Positions 37,771-46,985 are shown, counted from the first letter of the stretch. The stretch: 64,000 nucleotides of DNA from a bacterium (GCA_024743115.1 JANSXC010000003.1:62001-126000); one strand, 5' to 3'. Made by a program: numbers and translations. The notes: a model not told the origin generated them from the letters alone.

Positions 37771-37808
37771 CGAGGCTTCGCAGCTTCGGGCTGCTCAGCT
37801 CGGGCCGC

Positions 37809-38924
37809 TCACAGCGTCCCGAGACGCGCCGCGTAGCCGAACGCCGACACCTCGGTCGCGATGGTCGCGTCCGCATCGGAACCGTGCGACACGACGTAGG
37901 TGCCGCGGCCCGGCGCGGCCAGCGTGCCGAGCGTGACCGTCTGGGCGTTCGAGAACGCCGCGCCCAGCGAGTTCGCGGCCGGCGCGAACGCGACGAGCTG
38001 GTGGTGCAACGTAACGCCCGCGTAGGCCGCCACGGGCGGCACCACGAACGGCAGACCCGTCAACGCACCCGTACTATCGGCGAACGTCAGTGTCGTCGCA
38101 TCGAGGCTCACGAGCAGATCACAGTTCGTGCCCGGGAACGTGAGCGGCAGCGCGCCGAACAGGCTTCTCGTGTTGCTGAGCCCGAAAGCGACGATCAGCG
38201 GCGCATCGGCGCCGAGATTCTGGCCCGTGATGAAGTGGGCTGCCCCCGGCGCCTTCGTGCCTTCGACCCCGATCGTCACGGGCGGCGTCGAACCGTCGAT
38301 GCTGCAGCCCTGGCCGAACGAGACCGCCTGACCATCGCTCGGTCCACCCGACGTCGCGACGCCATCGAGGATGGTGTGCGCGAAGCCGAACATGGAGAAG
38401 TTGTTGTTCTCCATCTGCACGTCGAGCACGAGCCAGCCGCCAGCCGGGATCGTCAGCGGCACGTTGACAGTGAACGGGAACCGCAAGCTGTCGTTGGGAC
38501 CACCCCACGGATGCGGTGACGCCGAGCCGGGATCGGGGAAGTAGTTGACGGTGCTGTCGAACACGGTCGTCAACGACGACGACAGGTTGTCCGCGAAGCG
38601 CGCTGCGGGGGTCGCCACCGTGGTCACGCCGATGCTGATGCGCAGCCGCTGGATGTTGAACGGGCCGGGCGCGCCGACCCGCGGCAGCGGGCCATCCCAG
38701 CGGAACGCGACCTCCGTGGCAGTGAACGTCGAAGCACCGACCTCGGACGCATCGAAGAACATCTGCACGCGGGAGCTGCGTTGAGCGAACGGACGCAAGC
38801 CGAAGTCCGGCAGCTCGAGCGACGGATTGGCCGTCGCGGGCATCTCGAGATAGCTCTGAGCCGTGAGCCCGGCGGTCAGAGCAGTCGTGAGGAGAACGGG
38901 AACGACGAACAGCGGTTTGATCAT
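37809..38924 (-). CDS. Secreted protein of unknown function
   Basis: The 371-residue protein has a signal peptide (MIKPLFVVPVLLTTALTAGLTAQSYLEMP, cleavage near AQS). The mature part is strand-rich, with a central region that looks like a beta-sandwich (GPFNIQRLRISIGVTTV .. GGWLVLDVQMENNNFSMF). The last 90 residues (LPFVVPPVAAYAGVTLHHQLVAFAP..LGAAFSNAQTVTLG) resemble a C-terminal domain that I associate with secreted proteins of high-GC planctomycetes, where a similar LPxxxP...AGxTLxxQ element recurs. A 7-bp stem hairpin (38934-38953) sits just before the start on the coding strand. No catalytic motif. Confidence 0.6.
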   Translation of the reverse strand: MIKPLFVVPVLLTTALTAGLTAQSYLEMPATANPSLELPDFGLRPFAQRSSRVQMFFDASEVGASTFTATEVAFRWDGPLPRVGAPGPFNIQRLRISIGVTTVATPAARFADNLSSSLTTVFDSTVNYFPDPGSASPHPWGGPNDSLRFPFTVNVPLTIPAGGWLVLDVQMENNNFSMFGFAHTILDGVATSGGPSDGQAVSFGQGCSIDGSTPPVTIGVEGTKAPGAAHFITGQNLGADAPLIVAFGLSNTRSLFGALPLTFPGTNCDLLVSLDATTLTFADSTGALTGLPFVVPPVAAYAGVTLHHQLVAFAPAANSLGAAFSNAQTVTLGTLAAPGRGTYVVSHGSDADATIATEVSAFGYAARLGTL

Positions 38925-39050
38925 GGCGGATTGGTCGAGGCCTGATCCTCGACGCCCGAACGCTAGCTATCGCGCCGCGCCGCGTTGTCACCGCCAGGTC
39001 ATTCCCACGCGCCGATCTGCAGCTTCCGATCACCCGAAGTCATGCGGAGG

Positions 39051-39566
39051 TCACGCAGTCGCCTGCCCGAACAACGGCAGGCACACGCCCTCGTGATCGA
39101 GCAAGCGGCGCTTGCGATCGAGGCCCGCTGCGTAACCGGTCAGCGCACCGCTCCGGCCGATCACGCGGTGGCAGGGCACGATGATCGCAATCGGGTTTCG
39201 ACCGTTCGCGGCACCGACCGCGCGAACTGCGGACGGGCGGCCGATGGCCTGCGCGATGTCCGAGTAGGAGCACGTCTTGCCGAACGGGACGTCGAGCAAC
39301 GCGTGCCATACCGCCTGCTGGAACGGCGTACCGCCCGGCTGCAGGTCGAGATCGAACACGCGGCGCCTGCCGGCGAAATACTCCGACAACTGCCGCCGGG
39401 CCGGCGATCGCAGCCCCTTGCCCCAGATCACTTCTTCGTCGGTCCGCGCCAGCCGGTCCGTGAACGATCGGTCCGCCCCGAACTTGACCTCGAGCAGCGC
39501 GCCATCGCGTTCGGCGATCATCAGGTCGTCACACGGCGTCGAGAGCACACAGCACTGCAAGGTCAT
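39051..39566 (-). CDS. ogt: Methylated-DNA-protein-cysteine methyltransferase
   Basis: Starting at ATG 39566 gives 171 residues; AGGAGG lies 7 bases upstream (39574-39579) and the ATG overlaps the stop of the Ada/AlkA gene as ATGA. The helix-turn-helix and active-site segment [23 protein letters not shown] carries the methyl-acceptor Cys in [32 protein letters not shown] completes the family pattern. It repairs O6-methylguanine by irreversible transfer of the methyl group to its own cysteine. Coupled to a base-excision partner, it forms a small alkylation-repair operon. Confidence 0.95.
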   Translation of the reverse strand: MTLQCCVLSTPCDDLMIAERDGALLEVKFGADRSFTDRLARTDEEVIWGKGLRSPARRQLSEYFAGRRRVFDLDLQPGGTPFQQAVWHALLDVPFGKTCSYSDIAQAIGRPSAVRAVGAANGRNPIAIIVPCHRVIGRSGALTGYAAGLDRKRRLLDHEGVCLPLFGQATA

Positions 39567-41035
39567 TCCGTTTCCTCCTCTTCCGGGCGGTCGAGCGACC
39601 GCCAGAGATGCCAGCACGCGAAGCTGCGGTAGGGCGCGAACGGTTCGAGCAGCTCACGAGTCTTCGCCGCGTCCGGTCGAACCTCGAGCCCGAGCCACGC
39701 CTGCAGTCCGCTCGTGAGTCCGGTGTCGCCGATCGGCGCGCAATCGCCGAAGCCGAAGCCACGCATCATCACGTAGTTGCTCGACCACGGACCGACCCCG
39801 CGCTGCGCGAGCAGCTTGCGCTCGGCGTCGACCGCCGAGCCATCCGCCAGATCCGCCAGTGGCAGATCGCCGTCAGCGATCGCCCGCGAAGTGTCCTGCA
39901 GGTACTCGATCTTGCGACCCGAGAACTGCCGCGCGCGCAGAGCACCGACATCGAGGTCCGCCACCATCGCCGGCGTCGGGTGCAGCACGAGGTCGTCGAT
40001 CCGCGGGGCCTTGGCCAGCTCGAGCATCGCGCTGCGGCAGCGGAACGCGAGCGCGAGGTTGATCTGCTGACCGATGATCGACCAGCAGAACGCCTCGAAT
40101 GCCGACGCATTCTGCAGCACGCGCAGACCCGGGCGCGGGCCCACGAGCCGACGCTGGTCACGATCGCGTCGCGCCCGGCGTTCGAACGGCCGCGGGTCCT
40201 GGTCGAGTCCGAGCAACCGCAGCGCGGCCACGTGCGCAGCCGCCATCACCGCACGCCGGCCCCCCGGCGCGCGACCGACTCGGCCGCCGATCGCTACGCG
40301 GCATCGTGCGGTTCTGGCGAGTAGCCGCAGACTCAGGACCGCCGGCCGGCCGCCGAGCCAGGCCGCCTTGTGGCATTCCGTCCCAACCACCTTCTGATCC
40401 GGCGCAGAGGGATCCCGACCGAGCTGCCGCAACGTGTCACGATGCCGAAAGTCGACCGGCAACGAGATCGCGAACTCGTTCGCATCGGCCATCGCGCGAT
40501 AGGCCCGCGGCGACATCGCCAGGACGTTGCGGAAGTTGTCGTGAAAAACCGACTGACTCGCGAACCCGCTGTCGAGTGCGACGTCGAGGAGGCGATCGTC
40601 GCCGGCCAGCAGCCTGGCCGCTGCGAACTTCACGCGCGCGCGCTGCAGTGCAATCGCCGGCGTCGTGTGGCCATGACGCCGAAACAGGTCGTTGAGCCCC
40701 GTCGCCCGCAGACCGGCGATGCGACCGAGATCGGCAACCCGCTGGAACGTGCCAGGCTCCGCCTCGAGCCGCTCGCGCAGCAAACCGTAGAGCGCGGTGT
40801 CAGGATCGCCCTCCGCGAAGAAGCGATCGGGCCGACAGCGCTTGCACGGGCGCAGGCCCGCCGCGCGCGCGCCGGCCTCGTCGTCGAAGAACTGTACGTT
40901 CTCGGGGCGCGGCCGCCGCGCCGGACACGACGCGAGGCAGTAGATCCCCGTCGTCGTGACACCGGTCACGAACCGGCCATCCCACGCCCGATCACGAGCG
41001 AGGAATCGGCGCAGGCGTTCGCGTTCGGTTTCCAC
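39563..41035 (-). CDS. Ada N-terminal/AlkA fusion: DNA-3-methyladenine glycosylase with AraC-type domain
   Basis: The start is GTG 41035; codons further upstream in frame offer only a TTG and would add unrelated residues. The 490-residue product begins [30 protein letters not shown]. That is the Ada zinc domain, with the metal and methyl-acceptor cysteines in YCLASCPAR and CKRC. An AraC-type DNA-binding part follows ([49 protein letters not shown]), then the AlkA N-terminal and HhH-GPD glycosylase domains ([52 protein letters not shown] with the catalytic Asp). It senses methylphosphotriesters, activates transcription and excises alkylated bases. It probably controls itself and the coupled ogt gene. 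Confidence 0.92.
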   Translation of the reverse strand: METERERLRRFLARDRAWDGRFVTGVTTTGIYCLASCPARRPRPENVQFFDDEAGARAAGLRPCKRCRPDRFFAEGDPDTALYGLLRERLEAEPGTFQRVADLGRIAGLRATGLNDLFRRHGHTTPAIALQRARVKFAAARLLAGDDRLLDVALDSGFASQSVFHDNFRNVLAMSPRAYRAMADANEFAISLPVDFRHRDTLRQLGRDPSAPDQKVVGTECHKAAWLGGRPAVLSLRLLARTARCRVAIGGRVGRAPGGRRAVMAAAHVAALRLLGLDQDPRPFERRARRDRDQRRLVGPRPGLRVLQNASAFEAFCWSIIGQQINLALAFRCRSAMLELAKAPRIDDLVLHPTPAMVADLDVGALRARQFSGRKIEYLQDTSRAIADGDLPLADLADGSAVDAERKLLAQRGVGPWSSNYVMMRGFGFGDCAPIGDTGLTSGLQAWLGLEVRPDAAKTRELLEPFAPYRSFACWHLWRSLDRPEEEETE

Positions 41036-41124
41036 GTCAGAAATCGAACCGTGAACCGCACCGCCTGTCGTCCGGAATCCGCCGCGCAAACACCAGGGCT
41101 GCGGCCGACGCCCGGACAGCCCGG

Positions 41125-42321
41125 CTACAGCGCCGCCCAGATCCCGGGGGCGGACCGCAGACCCCCGCCGGTCGCCGGCAGCACGTAGCCCTGGCAGCCG
41201 AAGACTTCACCGAGCAGCCAGGCCGCGTTCGGCCACGTCACTTGCCGCGTCAACCCGGTCGAATTCACCTGGCCAACCGCGATCGGAAACAACGGCGCGA
41301 GCTCGTCGAGGTAGATCCCCTGCACACCGAACGCCGCGTGCGACCGCGTCAGCTTTCCGAGCAGCAGGAAGCCCGGCGCCGACGTGCCTCGCGTCAACGT
41401 CGCACGCATTACGCTGCCGGGCGGGCCATAGCTCGTCTCGATCCCGGGAACGTCATCAGTGAACAGCGCCCCGCCCACCTGAGAGAACGCGTTCGCACCG
41501 TTCTTCGGCAGCATGACGAAGCGCGAGCTCAGGAACTGCACGTCGGTGTTGATCGCTTCGAACGCGGCGATCGGCGTGGTCGTGCTGCCCTGGACCTCGA
41601 TCCGCGTCGAGCCATCGCCCGCGAGCCGCACAGCGGTGTCGACGAGCCGGATCGCTGGCGCGAGGTTGCCGACGAAACTGCCGTGCGTGAACTCGAGCGT
41701 GCCGCGGACCGCCGTCACGGCGACGCCGACTGCACTGGACCATGCAACGTCATCCGAGACGAGGACCGCATCGCGAGCCTCGAGGCCGTGCAGTCCACCG
41801 AAGCGACTGGCCCGCACGAACAAGCTCGCGACGTTCTGCGCCGAGAGCCCGATGCGCGCGCTGTTCAGCGTGCCGTTGATCTCGTCGAGCATCACGGTGC
41901 CCGAGCAGTTGCGCACCCGGATGCCGCCGAGCGCGCCACCGTTGACCCGCGTGTTCGAGCCGCGGAACAGCAGGTCCTGGCCGGGCGGCAGGTTCTGGAT
42001 CGTGACCGCGTGCGTCGCACCGCTCGGAGCATTGATGATCACGCCGCTGCCGAACTGGATCCGCAGCGACTTGTCGACCACGAACCCGGTGTAGGTTCCC
42101 GCTCGCACCTCCAGCACCGAGCCCGGTGCGGCGGCCGTCACCGCAGCTTGCAGGCTCAGGAAGTTGGGATTGCTACCGCCAACGGTCACGAGCGGACGCT
42201 GCGCGATCGCCACCCCCTGGCTACCGACGGCGAGCGCCACGCCCCACGACAGCCGCGCGGCGCGTGCCGCACCGGACCAGCACCGGCGTCGCGTGGGTTG
42301 TTGTTCGATGATTGAGTGCAT
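41125..42321 (-). CDS. Secreted right-handed beta-helix-like protein
   Basis: ATG 42321 gives 398 residues with a signal peptide ending near GVAIAQRP. The mature part begins VTVGGSNPNFLSLQAAVTAAAPGSVLEVRAGTYTGFVVDKSLRIQFG, the classic opening of parallel beta-helix proteins of the pectate-lyase/DUF1565 kind. Short rungs follow (NTRVNGGALGGIRVRNCSGTV, SARIGLSAQNVASLFVRASRFGGLHGL). The C-terminal region has HAAFGVQGIYLDELAPLF, similar to the C-terminal domain of the 37809-38924 protein. It may bind or cleave polysaccharide, but no catalytic residues are identifiable. Confidence 0.65.
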   Translation of the reverse strand: MHSIIEQQPTRRRCWSGAARAARLSWGVALAVGSQGVAIAQRPLVTVGGSNPNFLSLQAAVTAAAPGSVLEVRAGTYTGFVVDKSLRIQFGSGVIINAPSGATHAVTIQNLPPGQDLLFRGSNTRVNGGALGGIRVRNCSGTVMLDEINGTLNSARIGLSAQNVASLFVRASRFGGLHGLEARDAVLVSDDVAWSSAVGVAVTAVRGTLEFTHGSFVGNLAPAIRLVDTAVRLAGDGSTRIEVQGSTTTPIAAFEAINTDVQFLSSRFVMLPKNGANAFSQVGGALFTDDVPGIETSYGPPGSVMRATLTRGTSAPGFLLLGKLTRSHAAFGVQGIYLDELAPLFPIAVGQVNSTGLTRQVTWPNAAWLLGEVFGCQGYVLPATGGGLRSAPGIWAAL

Positions 42322-42515
42322 TGGCGAGTCTCTTCTGCTCGACCGCGAGCGCACGCCGGAGCCCATCGCCAGGTCACGCCGTGTGCGGATCCGTCTTCCT
42401 GAGTCCTTCCTGACTCCTGATGCTTCGCAGCCGGTACCGGCGCCGCGGGGGATCGGCGCCAGATCGGGCGAAATAGGATAGCGCGAAGAGTCGGCCAATC
42501 GAACCCCGAACGGGC

Positions 42516-42544
42516 TTGACGCGCGACTCGGCCGGCCGGATGCT
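42516..42544 (+). promoter_or_regulatory. Candidate sigma-70 promoter for the lysine operon
   Basis: TTGACG at 42516-42521 is a near-perfect -35. A weak -10 (GATGCT) follows after 17 bases. A transcript from it would start near 42551, directly at the first helix of the riboswitch. The -10 match is poor, so support comes mainly from position. Confidence 0.35.
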
Positions 42545-42555
42545 CGCGCCAACTG

Positions 42556-42724
42556 CTGGAGGAGCGGTCGCGATCAGTAGTTGCAGCAAGGGCGTCGGCC
42601 CGTGGACCTGCAACGAAAGGCGACGACCGCCGAAGCAGCGAACCCGACGTGCGGGTTCGTTGTTGGCTGCCGAGGCTAATACCTCGGTGGTTGTCGTGTC
42701 GGTCTCGCCGATACGGAGCGCCAG
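42556..42724 (+). ncRNA. Lysine riboswitch (L box) aptamer
   Basis: The segment has the five-helix layout and conserved strings of L-box aptamers. P1 is short (CTGG/CCAG, at the two ends), framing AGGAGCG on the left and GGAGCG on the right. P2 pairs GCGGTCG (42564-42570) with CGACCGC (42624-42630) and contains the internal AGTA element. P3 pairs GTTGCAG (42580-42586) with CTGCAAC (42608-42614). The hallmark GCCGAAGC follows P2. P4 is an 8-bp stem, CGAACCCG/CGGGTTCG (42639-42659). P5 is CCGAGG/CCTCGG (42670-42687), preceded by GTTGGCTG and followed by GTTGTCGTGTCGG. It lies upstream of five genes of the lysine pathway, so feedback repression by lysine is expected. The output stage is not obvious; translational control or Rho-dependent termination is likelier than an intrinsic terminator. 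Confidence 0.85.
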
Positions 42725-42848
42725 ACGCGGAGCGCGCCCTGTCACAGGGAGCGAGTCGTGAGTGGTTCCTCTGGTGGCCATCGATCCATTTGGCTGACCG
42801 AATCGACCCGCGCGAGGTTGCGCGGGACCGACCGCGAGGACCACCGAC

Positions 42849-43973
42849 GTGACGACCGACGACTCCACCACTCCCGCTCCCGACCACGCCCGCAGCCGTG
42901 GCCGCAACGCAGCTGCCCCACTCCCGAACGCCGGCTGGCTACTCGATCGCACCGAAGCTCTGTGCCGCGCCGACACGACGACGGGTCGCGAAGACCACGG
43001 ACTCCCGGCGCTGCGTTCGCTGCTGCGTGAACTCGGTGCGCGGGTCGAACTTCAGGAGGTCGCGCCAGGGCGTCACAACGTGCTCGCGAACTGGGGCCGA
43101 CCACTGCTGCTGTTCTCGACGCACCTGGACACCGTGCCGCCGTTCCTGCCGCCACGCCGCCAGGGTGACGTGCTGCACGGCCGCGGCACGTGTGACGCCA
43201 AGGGCCAGATCGTCGCGCAACTCGGCGCCATCGGGGCACTGCTCGCGCGCGGCCACGACGGCTTCGCCTGGCTCGGGGTCGTCGGCGAAGAAACCGACAG
43301 CGTCGGGGCAGCGGCGGCGGCCGTGGAGTTCGCGACGCGATTGCGGGACTGCCGTGGCCTCGTCAACGGCGAACCGACGGAGAATCTGCTCGCGAGCGGT
43401 CAGCGCGGCTCGATGCAGGTGCGGATCGCGACCAAGGGCGTCGCGGCCCACAGCGGCACTCCCGAGCTCGGGCGCTCCGCGATCTGGCCGCTGCTCGATT
43501 GGGTGCAGCAACTGCGCGAACTGCCCGAGCGCGACGATCCGGAGTTCGGGCGCGAGATCTGGAACCTCGGTCTGCTCAGCGGCGGCCAGGCACCGAACGT
43601 CATCCCCGATCGCGCGGAAGCGACGCTGTTTGCGCGCACACTGCCGGACTCGGAGTTTCTCGACCACGTGCGACGGCTCGCACCGGCCGTCGGCGAGGTT
43701 GGTGAGGTCGCGTTCACGAAACCCGAGAAGTTCGCGCACCTGCCAGGCTTCGAACACGCTCCGGTGACGTTCGGCAGCGACGCGCCGCGCCTGCGGGCGC
43801 TCGTGCCCGACGGACTCGTGACGATGTGCGGCCCCGGCAGCATTCGGGTTGCGCACACGCTCGACGAACACATCACGGGGCCGGAACTCGTGCGCGGCAC
43901 CGAACTGCTCATCGCGATGGCCGAGTGCATGCTCTCGGGCATCGCGGGATCGCCAGGGGAGGCAACGCGATGA
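42849..43973 (+). CDS. dapE: Succinyl-diaminopimelate desuccinylase, M20 family
   Basis: The start is GTG 42849. The 374-residue M20 peptidase-like protein has metal ligands in LLFSTHLDTVPP (His, Asp), GRGTCDAKGQ (bridging Asp), and GVVGEETDSVGA with the general base and metal Glu pair. It hydrolyses N-succinyl-LL-diaminopimelate to succinate and LL-diaminopimelate. Sequence alone would also allow ArgE-type deacetylases. The position behind a lysine riboswitch and in an operon with dapD (the matching succinyltransferase) decides for DapE. Its stop overlaps the next start as ATGA. Confidence 0.85.
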   Translation: MTTDDSTTPAPDHARSRGRNAAAPLPNAGWLLDRTEALCRADTTTGREDHGLPALRSLLRELGARVELQEVAPGRHNVLANWGRPLLLFSTHLDTVPPFLPPRRQGDVLHGRGTCDAKGQIVAQLGAIGALLARGHDGFAWLGVVGEETDSVGAAAAAVEFATRLRDCRGLVNGEPTENLLASGQRGSMQVRIATKGVAAHSGTPELGRSAIWPLLDWVQQLRELPERDDPEFGREIWNLGLLSGGQAPNVIPDRAEATLFARTLPDSEFLDHVRRLAPAVGEVGEVAFTKPEKFAHLPGFEHAPVTFGSDAPRLRALVPDGLVTMCGPGSIRVAHTLDEHITGPELVRGTELLIAMAECMLSGIAGSPGEATR

Positions 43974-45361
43974 TCGTGATGAAGTTCGGCGGTTCGTCGC
44001 TCGCCGATGTCGAACGCCTTCGCGCCGCCGTCGCGCTCGTCCTCGCCGCGAAGGGCCGCACGCCCTGCATCGTGCTGTCCGCGATGGCGAACACGACCGA
44101 CGCGCTGCTCGCCGCCGCCGGGGCCGCGGAACAGAACGAAGCCGACGCGCTGAACCGCGCCGCGGCACCGTTCCGACATGCGCGCGAAGTCGCGGCAGCG
44201 GCACTCAGCGACTCGCAAGCGGTTCAGGCGCTCGTCGCGAAGCTCGAAGAGGAAGTGCTCGTGCTGCTGCGCGGTGTCGCGCTGTTGCGCGAACTCACCG
44301 CCAGGACGAGTGACGCGATCGTCGCGCACGGCGAACGCGTCGCGACTGCGCTGTTCACCGCGATGCTGCAGGATCACGGCCTCGACGTCACGGAACTCGA
44401 TGCGCGCGAGGTGGTGCGCACCGACGATCGCTTCGGCCGCGCCAGACCAGACTTCCCGACGATCTGCGAACTCGCCGATCGCCGCATCAACCGGTCCACC
44501 CGCGCCGGCCGGATCGTCGTGACCCAAGGCTACGTCGGCGCGACGGCCCAGGGCTTCACGACCACGCTCGGGCGCGGTGGCAGCGACTGGTCAGCCGCAC
44601 TTCTCGCAGCAGCCCTCGGTGCCGAAGAACTGCAGATCTGGACCGACGTCGAGGGTGTGCTGTCGGCCGATCCGCGCACGGTGGCAGCGGCGCGGCCGGT
44701 GCCCGTGCTCAGCGCAGCCGAGGCCGCCGAACTCGCGGCGTTCGGCGCCCGCGTGCTCCACCCCGCGACGATCCAGCCCGCGATCGAGGCCGGCATCGCC
44801 GTGACCGTGAGACACACGCTCAAGCCGCACGGCCAGTTCACCACGATCGACCCGCGCCGCCGGCACGACCGCCGAGGCGTCGCGGCGCTCGCCCACCGCG
44901 GCCCGGTCATCGTCCTGACGATGACGAGCACGCGCATGCTCGCGAGCGCCGGTTACCTCGCGAGGCTGTTCGAGGTGTTCGGCCGGCTCGACATCTGCGT
45001 CGATCTCGTCGTCACAGCGGAAGTGTCGGTCGCCTGCACGGTCGAGCCCGACGCTCCGCTCGAGCAGCTCGTTCGCGCGCTCGAGGGACTGGCGAGGGTC
45101 GAGATCGCCCGCGACTGCGCGATTGTGGCAGCCGTGGGCGAAGGCCTGCAACAGACCCCGGGAACCGTCGAACGCGCCTGTCGCGCGCTGCATCCAATCA
45201 CGCCGCAACTCGTCGGCATGGGTGGCAACGCGCGCAACATGTCGCTCGTCGTGAAGCAATCCGAAGTCGACGAAGCGATGCGCCGACTGCACGCGGAGTT
45301 CTTCTCGCCGCCAGCCGGTGCGGCCAACAGCGATCAGATCGCGGAGGGTGCCACATCATGA
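43970..45361 (+). CDS. lysC: Aspartate kinase
   Basis: ATG 43970 shares ATGA with the dapE stop and has GGGGAGG upstream. The 463-residue protein starts MIVMKFGGSSLADVERLR, the KFGGSS nucleotide-binding motif of aspartate kinases, and has TTLGRGGSDWSAALLAAALGAEELQIWTDVEGVLSADPR, with the GRGGSD loop. Tandem ACT domains follow from about residue 305 (VIVLTMTSTRMLASAGYLARLFEVF .. CAIVAAVGEGLQQTPG), consistent with allosteric feedback. It phosphorylates aspartate, the first step to lysine. The riboswitch makes this the likely committed-step enzyme dedicated to lysine and diaminopimelate. Confidence 0.95.
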   Translation: MIVMKFGGSSLADVERLRAAVALVLAAKGRTPCIVLSAMANTTDALLAAAGAAEQNEADALNRAAAPFRHAREVAAAALSDSQAVQALVAKLEEEVLVLLRGVALLRELTARTSDAIVAHGERVATALFTAMLQDHGLDVTELDAREVVRTDDRFGRARPDFPTICELADRRINRSTRAGRIVVTQGYVGATAQGFTTTLGRGGSDWSAALLAAALGAEELQIWTDVEGVLSADPRTVAAARPVPVLSAAEAAELAAFGARVLHPATIQPAIEAGIAVTVRHTLKPHGQFTTIDPRRRHDRRGVAALAHRGPVIVLTMTSTRMLASAGYLARLFEVFGRLDICVDLVVTAEVSVACTVEPDAPLEQLVRALEGLARVEIARDCAIVAAVGEGLQQTPGTVERACRALHPITPQLVGMGGNARNMSLVVKQSEVDEAMRRLHAEFFSPPAGAANSDQIAEGATS

Positions 45362-46092
45362 CCAATCTCAGAATCGGCCTGTTCGGCAAAGGTCGGCTCG
45401 GTGCCGCGATCGCAGAACGTGCCGGCGACGCAATCGCATGGCAGGTGACGCGCGACCAGCCACCGGACGGAGTGGTCGATGTCGCCATCGAGGCATCCGC
45501 TGGTGCGGCAGTCGAGCAGCGCATCGAGTGGGCGCTCGCGACGTCTACGCCACTCGTGATCGGCAGCACGGGCTGGGATCTGCCCGATCTCGCGACACGG
45601 ATCGGTGACCGCATCGGCGTAGTCACGGCACCGAACTTCTCGCTCGGGATCGCGCTGCTCCGGCGGTTCTCGCTCGTGCTCGCGCGCTTCTGCAATCTCG
45701 ATACGAGCCGCGACCCCTACCTCGTCGAACATCACCACGCCAGGAAGCACGACGCACCGTCGGGCACAGCGAAGCTGCTCGCGGACACGATGCTCGCGGG
45801 CTGCGAGCGCAAGGCCCGCTGGGCGATGGGCGGCCCGCTCGAGTCCGACACGCTCAGCGTCGCCTCGATCCGAGCCGGCTCGACCTACAGCGATCACATC
45901 ATCGGCGTCGACGCGCCGGCGGAGGTGATCGAACTGAAACACCACGCCCGCAGCGCGGCGGCGTTCGCCGATGGCGCAATCGCGGCTGCCAAGTGGATTC
46001 GTGACAAGTCTGGGGTGCATACGATGGATGACGTCGCGCGCGCGGTGCTCGACCCGCTGTTCGCCGATCAGACTCGAGGAGGTGCATCATGA
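45358..46092 (+). CDS. dapB: 4-hydroxy-tetrahydrodipicolinate reductase
   Basis: The 244-residue protein begins LRIGLFGKGRLGAAIAERAG, a Rossmann NAD(P) motif. The catalytic signature EHHHARKHDAPSGTAKLLAD has the His and Lys residues of DapB, and STGWD and APNFSLGIALL match the family. It reduces the cyclic DapA product in the pathway to diaminopimelate. The start overlaps lysC by ATGA and the end overlaps dapA by ATGA. Confidence 0.95.
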   Translation: MTNLRIGLFGKGRLGAAIAERAGDAIAWQVTRDQPPDGVVDVAIEASAGAAVEQRIEWALATSTPLVIGSTGWDLPDLATRIGDRIGVVTAPNFSLGIALLRRFSLVLARFCNLDTSRDPYLVEHHHARKHDAPSGTAKLLADTMLAGCERKARWAMGGPLESDTLSVASIRAGSTYSDHIIGVDAPAEVIELKHHARSAAAFADGAIAAAKWIRDKSGVHTMDDVARAVLDPLFADQTRGGAS

Positions 46093-46985
46093 CCACGTTG
46101 CGCCTGTCCGGCCTCGGTGTCGCCCTCGCGACGCCGCTCCTGCCCGATGGTGAACTCGACCTGCCCGGGATCGATCGCCTCACCCGCCACGTCGCCACGA
46201 ACGGCGCGGACTTCCTCGTCGCGCTCGGGTCGACCGGCGAAGCCGCGACACTCGATGACGACGAGCGCGACCGTGTCCTCAAAACGATCCTGGCGGCGAG
46301 CCGTGAACTGCCCGTCATCGTCGGGCTCGGCGGCGGCGCCACCCGCGCGACCATCCGCGCGGCGGAGCACGCGCTCGGACTCGGTGTTCAAGGCGCGCTC
46401 GTGGTCGTTCCGCCATACACCAAACCGACGCAACCGGGCCTCGCTGCCCACTTCGAAGCCGTCGCGGCGGCCACGCCGGAGCTGCCGCTCGTGCTCTACA
46501 ACGTTCCGAGTCGCACCGGCGCCAACCTCGCTCCGGCGACGCTGCAGAGACTCTGGGAACGGCAGAACATCGTCGCGATCAAGGAGTCATCGGGCGACCT
46601 GGCGCAGATCACACGCATCGCCAACGACCTGCCGGCCGGCAAGACGTTGCTCGCTGGTGACGATGCATTGGCACTGGCGACGATCGCGGTCGGCGGCCAC
46701 GGCCTGGTCTCGGTGGCGGGCAACCTCGTCCCCGGCCGCATGCAAGATCTCGTCTCGACCGCGCTGAGCAACGACTTCGTCGCCGCGCGCGATCAACTCG
46801 GCGCGCTCTTGCCGCTATTCGACGCGCTCACGCTCGAACCCAACCCGATCCCGGTCAAGACGGCGCTCGAGCTGCTCGGTCTCGCGGGGCCAACCCTGCG
46901 ACTGCCACTGCAGAACGGCAACGTCGCCACTCGCGAGGCGCTGCGACGCGCACTCGCCCACCAGCGTGAGGTCATCCATGGCTGA
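46089..46985 (+). CDS. dapA: 4-hydroxy-tetrahydrodipicolinate synthase
   Basis: The 298-residue TIM barrel shows LGSTGEAATLDDDER near the N-terminus, catalytic Tyr137 in VLYNVPSRTG and Schiff-base Lys165 in VAIKESSGDLAQI. It condenses pyruvate with aspartate semialdehyde. The numbering sits four residues beyond the E. coli enzyme (Tyr133, Lys161), as expected for a normal DapA. Overlaps dapB by four bases and dapD by eight. Confidence 0.96.
   Translation: MTTLRLSGLGVALATPLLPDGELDLPGIDRLTRHVATNGADFLVALGSTGEAATLDDDERDRVLKTILAASRELPVIVGLGGGATRATIRAAEHALGLGVQGALVVVPPYTKPTQPGLAAHFEAVAAATPELPLVLYNVPSRTGANLAPATLQRLWERQNIVAIKESSGDLAQITRIANDLPAGKTLLAGDDALALATIAVGGHGLVSVAGNLVPGRMQDLVSTALSNDFVAARDQLGALLPLFDALTLEPNPIPVKTALELLGLAGPTLRLPLQNGNVATREALRRALAHQREVIHG

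Larger units (their letters stand above)
42322..42848. other. 527-base divergent intergenic region with leader RNA
   Basis: This gap lies between the secreted beta-helix gene and dapE. From 42556 to 42724 it holds a lysine riboswitch aptamer. The left 230 bases contain only a candidate promoter. The 124 bases between the aptamer and dapE contain a small CCCTG/CAGGG hairpin (42737-42749) but no T-run terminator. Short open frames in the gap look like noise. Confidence 0.7.

Noticed and set aside
38934..38953. 7-bp hairpin upstream of the 38924 start as a riboswitch or attenuator
   Set aside because: A single short stem without conserved loop or alternative pairing is too weak; noted only in the gene entry.
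42638..42660. The CGAACCCG/CGGGTTCG hairpin followed by TTGTT as a free-standing terminator
   Set aside because: There is no plus-strand gene upstream to terminate, and the stem is exactly P4 of the lysine riboswitch.
42849..43973. dapE gene as acetylornithine deacetylase (argE)
   Set aside because: M20 sequence features allow both, but the lysine riboswitch and the adjoining dapD decide for the lysine pathway.
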